A stretch of 64,000 nt of DNA. Source: Gordonia zhaorongruii. GTDB lineage: Bacteria > Actinomycetota > Actinomycetes > Mycobacteriales > Mycobacteriaceae. The stretch lies in assembly GCF_007559005.1 (NCBI RefSeq), contig NZ_CP041763.1:1830463-1894462 (forward strand), in the 5' to 3' direction. Position 1 is the first letter of the stretch. Each line of letters starts with the position of its first letter. Below are positions 56,090 through 64,000 of the stretch, in pieces. The notes under the pieces are model-generated. The model had not been told where the DNA came from, did not search any database, and saw nothing but the letters and a program-made list of their open reading frames with translations. The position numbers and the translations under genes are program-made.

Positions 56090-56374
56090 TCAGTGCCCTG
56101 CTTCCTCGTCGTGCTTTCGCGCTATCTCTTCTTTGCGCCGGTCGATCTCGTCCTGCACCCCGCGCAGCATGCGCCGCGACACGTATCCGATCACGGCCAC
56201 CATCAGGAGCACTGCGACGAACGCCACGACCAACGCGGCCGTCGGATGGTCGCGAGCGATCACCATGATGATCGGCACCGCTACGACCAGCACGCCGACT
56301 CCGGCGGCCAGCGCCGTCGCGACCAGTCTGCCGAACGAGAAATCGTCGAACGCCGGACGCTTCTTTGCCGTCAC
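56090..56374 (-). CDS. Small two-helix membrane protein in the his operon
   Basis: 94 residues, not recognised. The N-terminus [18 protein letters not shown] leads to two membrane helices ([20 protein letters not shown] and [20 protein letters not shown]) and a charged C-terminal helix ([20 protein letters not shown]). The GTG at 56374 overlaps the hisH stop by 4 bp, so it is translationally coupled to hisH; hisA starts 5 bp downstream. A link to histidine metabolism is only positional. Confidence 0.75.
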   Translation of the reverse strand: MTAKKRPAFDDFSFGRLVATALAAGVGVLVVAVPIIMVIARDHPTAALVVAFVAVLLMVAVIGYVSRRMLRGVQDEIDRRKEEIARKHDEEAGH

Positions 56375-57005
56375 TTCAGACTCCCGATCCAGTTGCTCAG
56401 TAGTTGTGCGCCCACGTCCCCGGACTTCTCCGGGTGGAACTGGGTGGCCCACAGCGGGCCGTTCTCCACCGCTGCCACGAACGGTCCCCCGTGGTCAGCC
56501 CACGTCACTCGGGGCGCCGCGATCGACGAGCCATCCGAATCGAGGTCCCATGACTGCACCCCGTAGGTGTGGACGAAGTAGAAGCGGGCATCGTCGTCGA
56601 CTCCCGCGAACAGCTGCGAATCGGCTGGCGCGCGCACCGTGTTCCATCCCATGTGCGGCAGCACCTCTGCCTGCAATCGGGTGACCGATCCGGGCCACTC
56701 GTCGCAGCCCTCGGTGTCGACATCGAACTCGACGCCCCGGGAGAACAGGATCTGCATGCCGACGCAGATGCCGAGCACCGGTCTGCCGCCGGCGAGCCGA
56801 CGCCCGATGATGCGGTCCCCGCGTACCGCGCGCAGGCCTTCCATGCAGGCCGAGAACGCACCGACACCCGGGACGAGGAGCCCCTCGGCGTTCAGCGCGG
56901 TGTCGAAGTCGGAGGTGATATCGACTTCTGCACCCGCGCGCTCGAGTGCCCGCTGCGCCGACCGCAGATTGCCCGACCCGTAGTCGAGAAGCACCACCTG
57001 CTCGG

Positions 57006-57009
<4 letters not shown>
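56371..57009 (-). CDS. hisH: Imidazole glycerol phosphate synthase, glutamine amidotransferase subunit
   Basis: 212 residues, class I amidotransferase supplying ammonia to HisF. The nucleophilic cysteine is in [20 protein letters not shown]; His and Glu are in [19 protein letters not shown]. It starts with [19 protein letters not shown]. The start overlaps the hisB stop by 4 bp. Confidence 0.98.
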
Positions 57010-60078
<3,069 letters not shown>

Positions 60079-60169
60079 GGGGGTCTCCACTCCGATCAGA
60101 AAAGATTGGCCTCCACCAGGATATGCGGTGCCCGCAAACCGATTGCGGTGCGGTGGTGCCCGAGGAGCC

Positions 60170-61057
60170 TCACATATCCAGACCGAAATCGAGCACGGCG
60201 ACCGAGTGGGTCAGTGCCCCGACGGCGAGGTAGTCGACGCCGGTGCGGGCGTAGTCCAGTGCCGCATCGAGCGACAGGCCGCCCGAGGACTCCAACTTGG
60301 TGTCCGGCGACTGCGCATCGCGCCGCTGGACCGCCATCTGCGTCTCCCACGGCTCGAAGTTGTCGAGCAGCACCAGCTGCGGGGACAACGCGAGGACCTC
60401 GTCCAACTGGGCGAGCGAATCGACCTCGACCTCGACGGGCACGTCCGGTGCCGCGGCGCGCACGGCCTCCAGGGCCGCCCCGACACCGCCGGCGGCGACG
60501 ACGTGGTTGTCCTTTATCAGCGCGGCGTCGCCGAGGCCCATTCGGTGATTGACGCCGCCGCCCGCGCGCACCGCGTACTTCTGCAGGGCCCGCAGTCCGG
60601 GCAGCGTCTTACGCGAATCGCGGATCTGCGCCTTCGTGCCGTCGACCGCTTCGACCCACAGGGCGGTGGCGGTCGCGATACCCGACAGATGACACAGCAG
60701 GTTGAGCGCCGTCCGCTCCGCGGTGAGCAGCGAGCGGGTCGGCGCGGTCACCGCGAGCGCGACGGTCCCCGGCTCGACGAGGGCACCGTCGGTCAGCTGC
60801 TCGGTGGCCGCGTAGTTCTGCGGGCCGATCACCTGGTCGAACACGGCGCGGACGATCGGCAGTCCGGCGACCACACCGTGCTGCCGGGACACCACCCGCG
60901 CCTGCGTCACCGCTTCCGCAGGCACCGTCGCCAGCGAGGTGATATCCGGTCCGTACTGCAGATCCTCGATGAGGGCGGTCCGGATCAGCGCCGCAACGTC
61001 CTCGTCCACGTCGAGCGCGAGGTCGCCTCCAGCTCGCTCCTGGCCGATGAAGGTCAT
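60170..61057 (-). CDS. nadC: Nicotinate-nucleotide pyrophosphorylase (carboxylating)
   Basis: 295 residues. It makes nicotinate mononucleotide from quinolinate and [23 protein letters not shown] at the N-terminus, [40 protein letters not shown] with the PRPP-contacting Arg/Lys, and [13 protein letters not shown] match QAPRTase. The ATG at 61057 overlaps the nadA stop by 4 bp. In related genomes nadB sits between nadA and nadC; here it is missing. Confidence 0.96.
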   Translation of the reverse strand: MTFIGQERAGGDLALDVDEDVAALIRTALIEDLQYGPDITSLATVPAEAVTQARVVSRQHGVVAGLPIVRAVFDQVIGPQNYAATEQLTDGALVEPGTVALAVTAPTRSLLTAERTALNLLCHLSGIATATALWVEAVDGTKAQIRDSRKTLPGLRALQKYAVRAGGGVNHRMGLGDAALIKDNHVVAAGGVGAALEAVRAAAPDVPVEVEVDSLAQLDEVLALSPQLVLLDNFEPWETQMAVQRRDAQSPDTKLESSGGLSLDAALDYARTGVDYLAVGALTHSVAVLDFGLDM

Positions 61058-62109
61058 TCGCCGCTGCCCGGATTGCCGATCGAGATCATCCGCTGAACCG
61101 ACAGGCGTGCGCGCTCGGCGATGTCCGGTGCCACGTGCACCTCGTCCTTGCCTTCGGTGAGGCACCGCAGGAGGGCGGCCGGGGTGTTCATCTTCATGTA
61201 CGGGCAGGCTGCGTTCTCGTTGACCGCCTGGAAGTCGACCTCGGGTGCGGCCTTGCGAAGCTGGTGCAGCATGCCGACCTCGGTCGCGACGAGGACCTGC
61301 GTGGACTGCGTGGCACGTGCGGCCTCGATCATCCCGCCGGTGGACAGGATCTGCACCTTGTCCTCGGGGACGACGCCCTCACCGGCCAGGTAGAGCGCGG
61401 ATGTCGCACACCCGCACTCGGGGTGGATGAACAGGTCGGCGTCGGGGTGGCTGTCGGACTGCTCGGTCAGCTCCGCACCGTTGATGCCCGCGTGGACGTG
61501 GCACTCACCCGCCCAGATGTGAATGTTGTCGCGACCGGTCTCGCGCTTGACATGCGCCCCCAGGAACTGGTCCGGCAGGAACAGCACCTCACGGTCGGGG
61601 TCGATCGAGGACACCACATCGACGGCGTTGGAAGACGTGCAGCAGATGTCGGTGAGTCCCTTCACCTCTGCCGTGGTGTTCACGTACGACACCACGACGG
61701 CGTCGGGGTACTCAGCCTTCCATTCGCGCAGCTCGTCGGCGCTTATCGAGTCGGCGAGCGAGCAGCCTGCCCGCTCGTCCGGTATCAGGACGCGCTTCTC
61801 GGGGCTGAGGATCTTCGCGGTCTCCGCCATGAAGTGGACGCCGCAGAAGATGATCTCGTCGGCGTCGACCTCGGCTGCGATCCGCGACAGCGCAAGCGAG
61901 TCACCCACGTAGTCGGCCACATCCTGGATCGCGGGCAGCTGATAGTTGTGCGCCAGGATCTTCGCGTTGCGCTCCTTCGCGAGCCGTTTGATCTCGGCCG
62001 CCCATTGCTCAGTCGGCTCCACCCCGCCGTAGGCCGGCGGGATCCCGGTGCGCGGATCGGGCATGCCGAGGTCGGTCTCGGTCCGGGTGATCACGGTTCC
62101 AGTGGTCAT
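61054..62109 (-). CDS. nadA: Quinolinate synthase
   Basis: 351 residues, a 4Fe-4S enzyme that condenses iminoaspartate with dihydroxyacetone phosphate. The cluster cysteines are in [14 protein letters not shown], the [10 protein letters not shown] region, and [39 protein letters not shown] is the usual N-terminal landmark. I chose the ATG at 62109 since GGGAG stands five bases before it; an ATG four codons earlier is less likely. It needs iminoaspartate from L-aspartate oxidase (NadB) or an aspartate dehydrogenase encoded elsewhere. TACGAT about 85 bp upstream may be its -10. Confidence 0.96.
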   Translation of the reverse strand: MTTGTVITRTETDLGMPDPRTGIPPAYGGVEPTEQWAAEIKRLAKERNAKILAHNYQLPAIQDVADYVGDSLALSRIAAEVDADEIIFCGVHFMAETAKILSPEKRVLIPDERAGCSLADSISADELREWKAEYPDAVVVSYVNTTAEVKGLTDICCTSSNAVDVVSSIDPDREVLFLPDQFLGAHVKRETGRDNIHIWAGECHVHAGINGAELTEQSDSHPDADLFIHPECGCATSALYLAGEGVVPEDKVQILSTGGMIEAARATQSTQVLVATEVGMLHQLRKAAPEVDFQAVNENAACPYMKMNTPAALLRCLTEGKDEVHVAPDIAERARLSVQRMISIGNPGSGE

Positions 62110-62256
62110 GGCGACTCCCATCGCTGCGTCTCGGAGCCGGCTGCGCTCCGGGGAGTTTCCGTCCATCGGTCGAAAACGTGGCGCCATCGTAACATCGAGC
62201 TCCCGCTGCGCATTCCCGGCGACCCGCAGGTGCGTGGTTCCCCGGCTCTCACAGCC

Positions 62257-62262
62257 TAGAAT
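62257..62262 (+). promoter_or_regulatory. -10 element TAGAAT before the NrtR regulator
   Basis: TAGAAT ends six bases before the ATG at 62269, a leaderless layout. The 159-bp divergent gap between this gene and nadA should contain the NrtR operator; the CATCG repeats at 62163-62205 are suggestive but not a clear palindrome. Confidence 0.5.
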
Positions 62263-62268
62263 CGACAC

Positions 62269-62958
62269 ATGCCGAAGTCCATGTGCGTCGAGGTGCTGAC
62301 CGCGGTCTTCCAGGCGCGCGAGTGCGCCGAGGCCGGATCGGGCCTGTCCGTGCTCCTGACCCACGATCCCCGATCTCCTGCGGATCCGTGGGCGCTTCCC
62401 GGTGGTCAGGTCGGCGACCGTGACACCCTCGAGGCCGCCGCACAGCGGCATCTCGGCGAACAGGCCGAGCTGACCCGAATCGCCCATCTCGAACAGCTGT
62501 CATTCTTCTCCGAGCCGGATCGGGTGCCGGGCCGCCGAGCCGTCGCCTCGACCTTTCTCGGACTGGTCCCGCGCGACATACCCGCCGAACCCACCACCGG
62601 ACACGCCGCGTGGCACGACGTCGCGAGCCTCCCGCCGCTCGCATTCGATCACGAGGACGTCGTCACGATGGCTCGGCAGCGCCTTGCGGCGAAACTCTCC
62701 TACACCAACATCGCGTTCGCGCTCGCGCCCGGACAGTTCTCGATGTCCGAGCTGTCGGACATCTACGGAGCCGGGCTCGGCTATCCGGTCGACTCGACCA
62801 ACCTGCTACGGATCCTGTCGCGGCGCGGCGTCGTGGTATCCACCGGAACCGTCGGCCGCACCGGTCGCGCCGGCGGGCGCCCACCCAGTCTGTACGCCTT
62901 CGCCGACACCAGACTGCGGGTGACCGACGAATTCGCCACCCTGCGTCCACCCATGTGA
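62269..62958 (+). CDS. nrtR: NrtR/NdnR-type Nudix regulator of NAD synthesis
   Basis: 229 residues. An N-terminal Nudix domain ([40 protein letters not shown]) has lost the usual catalytic REUxEE Glu pair (HLGEQAEL), as expected for a sensor. The C-terminal winged helix is [38 protein letters not shown]. NrtR proteins bind ADP-ribose or related signals and repress NAD genes; in mycobacteria and corynebacteria the homologue controls nadABC. The divergent position next to nadA fits. The 3' end overlaps the convergent membrane protein gene by about 150 bp. Confidence 0.87.
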   Translation: MPKSMCVEVLTAVFQARECAEAGSGLSVLLTHDPRSPADPWALPGGQVGDRDTLEAAAQRHLGEQAELTRIAHLEQLSFFSEPDRVPGRRAVASTFLGLVPRDIPAEPTTGHAAWHDVASLPPLAFDHEDVVTMARQRLAAKLSYTNIAFALAPGQFSMSELSDIYGAGLGYPVDSTNLLRILSRRGVVVSTGTVGRTGRAGGRPPSLYAFADTRLRVTDEFATLRPPM

Positions 62959-63510
62959 CCGCGCCTGGTGTGCTCCCGTATCCCGTTGTGCGGGAATGAG
63001 TTCGGGTGAGCGCGCCAGGAGTACGCAGATGAGGTACACCAGCACTGCGGTGAACGGCGCGCAGATCAACAACAGCCACGACGGTGTGTGATCGCCGGCG
63101 AACCAGAGCCGAACCGTGAGGTCGTAGGTCCCGGGTGAGGCCAGGTCGAGCGGCTCGCGCGTCATCGCCGCTATGCGGGTGCCGATGTCGATCGCCAGCC
63201 CCGACGCCGCGATGGCCGACCCGACCGCGAGGAGCAGCCCCGGCACACCGCGCATCCTCCGCAACCCGAACCACGAGCCGAGGGCCACCATCGCGCCGAG
63301 CGCGAAAGCGAGGAAAGCGAACGTGGCCAGGCCGCCGAACAGGTTCGCCGCGTGCCCTTCGGCGTACCGGACGTCCTCGGCGTTGACGACTATCGCGTGG
63401 ACCGGCGGGGACAACGCGACCCACAGGGCACCGACCGCCACCGCCAGGGCGAGCACGCAGACGACGTACACCGCCGGTGCCGCCCAGGTCGCCCGCCCGC
63501 CCCTCGTCAT
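62806..63510 (-). CDS. DUF2567-like membrane protein
   Basis: 234 residues. Four membrane helices are visible (AAPAVYVVCVLALAVAVGAL, GGLATFAFLAFALGAMVALG, VPGLLLAVGSAIAASGLAID, WLLLICAPFTAVLVYLICVL). This equals the Rv1591-type membrane protein between bsaP and nadA in related genomes; its role is unknown. The last 50 or so residues are Gly/Gln-rich and lie antisense to the end of nrtR, so the natural stop could be genuine or the tail a late extension. The ATG overlaps the bsaP stop by 4 bp, so the two genes are coupled. Confidence 0.78.
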   Translation of the reverse strand: MTRGGRATWAAPAVYVVCVLALAVAVGALWVALSPPVHAIVVNAEDVRYAEGHAANLFGGLATFAFLAFALGAMVALGSWFGLRRMRGVPGLLLAVGSAIAASGLAIDIGTRIAAMTREPLDLASPGTYDLTVRLWFAGDHTPSWLLLICAPFTAVLVYLICVLLARSPELIPAQRDTGAHQARSHGWTQGGEFVGHPQSGVGEGVQTGWAPAGATGAADGSGGYHDAAPRQDP

Positions 63511-63749
63511 CGGCGTTCGAGCTCGACCGAGTCGACGGTGCCGTGTCGCGAGCACCGTGCGTGCCACCCGTTCGGCCGGATCTGAACGACCATGCGGCGG
63601 CCGCACTGCCCGCAGAAGCGAGCTGGTTCCAGGCCGAGCAGCGCCGCCGCGGGCACTGCGTCCGGCGCCTCGACTTCGCACGCCGCACCGGTGTGAATCC
63701 CGAACTTCAGCGGTTCGGTCAGCGGACCTGCAGAACCCGTCGGAATCAT
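63507..63749 (-). CDS. bsaP: Biotin synthase auxiliary protein
   Basis: 80 residues. The cysteine-rich core is FCGQCGRRMVVQIRPNGW followed by HARCSRHGTVDS, the pattern of BsaP (Rv1590-like). BsaP has been described as an iron-sulfur protein needed for BioB activity in mycobacteria, probably by maintaining the sulfur-donating cluster. It lies 57 bp after bioB on the same strand, which supports this. I chose the ATG at 63749 since GAGGAG stands six bases before it; an ATG six codons earlier is possible. Confidence 0.85.
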   Translation of the reverse strand: MIPTGSAGPLTEPLKFGIHTGAACEVEAPDAVPAAALLGLEPARFCGQCGRRMVVQIRPNGWHARCSRHGTVDSVELERR

Positions 63750-63806
63750 GTGGTTCTCCTCTTCCACGTGGCGGACACCACGACGCTACACCGTGCCGCC
63801 GCCGCG

Positions 63807-64000
63807 TCAGATGGTGTCATTGAGAGCCTTGATCGGCATCGACAGGTCGTCCAGGAGGTCGAGGTCGTTCTCCGCCGGACGACCGAGCGTCGTCAGGTAG
63901 TTGCCGACGATCACTGCGTTGATCCCGCCGAGGATGCCCTGCTCGGCCCCCAGATCACCGAGGGTGATCTCCCGGCCTCCCGCGAAGCGCAGGATGGTGC
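63807..64000 (-). CDS. bioB: Biotin synthase, C-terminal end (runs off the window)
   Basis: The last 64 codons of a radical-SAM biotin synthase. [20 protein letters not shown] and [20 protein letters not shown], ending [14 protein letters not shown], match the conserved BioB C-terminus, including the Arg and Asn residues near the substrate. bsaP and the membrane protein follow on the same strand. The rest lies outside the window. Confidence 0.95.
   Translation of the reverse strand, partial: TILRFAGGREITLGDLGAEQGILGGINAVIVGNYLTTLGRPAENDLDLLDDLSMPIKALNDTI

Noticed and set aside
62110..62268. A perfect NrtR operator palindrome
   Set aside because: Only loose CATCG repeats are visible. I could not define a symmetrical site, so none is annotated.

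Overview
The window is about 64 kb of high-GC DNA from the chromosome of an actinomycete of the order Mycobacteriales. The gene order (bioB, bsaP, nrtR, nadA/nadC, his operon, trp genes, lgt, pyk, tesB, pdtaR, polA, rpsA, coaE, uvrB, uvrA, infC-rpmI-rplT, a SPOUT methyltransferase, pheS-pheT) follows, in reverse, the order I remember for the Mycobacterium tuberculosis Rv1589-Rv1650 region. Accessory genes of a Gordonia/Williamsia/Tsukamurella-like genome are inserted between. The genus assignment is an inference; no rRNA gene is present. I see no CRISPR array, insertion sequence, integrase or phage gene.

Layout, left to right. 1-3.7 kb: translation genes on the minus strand (pheT start, pheS, TrmH-type methyltransferase, rplT, rpmI, infC), with infC apparently starting at AUC. 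4-6.7 kb: two small conserved genes, then an erm 23S rRNA dimethyltransferase behind a 14-codon leader peptide and an attenuator-like pairing, then a secreted lipase-like gene broken by a one-base frameshift. 6.7-17.6 kb: PrmC-like methyltransferase, uvrA, a metallo-hydrolase, a DoxX-like protein with a 22-residue repeat tail, a HelD-type helicase, a universal stress protein and uvrB. 17.7-23.5 kb: Rieske lipoprotein, VOC and DUF402 proteins, a TetR regulator divergent from a SNF2-SWIM pair with a palindrome between them, and a coaE-grpB fusion.

23.6-36.7 kb is the most accessory part. It holds a hydratase/acetaldehyde dehydrogenase/aldolase module with a divergent IclR regulator and candidate operator, an FAD oxidoreductase, a Zur-box-controlled AztD-like lipoprotein, rpsA, a decayed 2'-5' RNA ligase stub, a methyltransferase, a polar amino-acid ABC transporter and an isopropylmalate-dehydrogenase-family gene. 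36.7-47.2 kb: polA, pdtaR with an adjacent tRNA-Leu(CAA), a secreted S15 hydrolase, tesB, pyk, and lgt with a very long acidic tail.

47.2-60.1 kb is one long minus-strand block, hisD-C-B-H-(small membrane protein)-A-impA-F-I, then a 4-oxalocrotonate tautomerase, trpE, the Trp-associated membrane protein, an SRPBCC protein and trpC-B-A, with many 4-nt stop/start overlaps. 60.2-64 kb holds nadA-nadC without nadB, the divergent NrtR regulator, a membrane protein, bsaP and the end of bioB.

At least nine promoters show a TANNNT hexamer 6-7 nt before the start codon, the usual layout of leaderless transcripts in this order. Gaps between genes are short, and every stretch near 300 bases without a gene is covered in the entries below.
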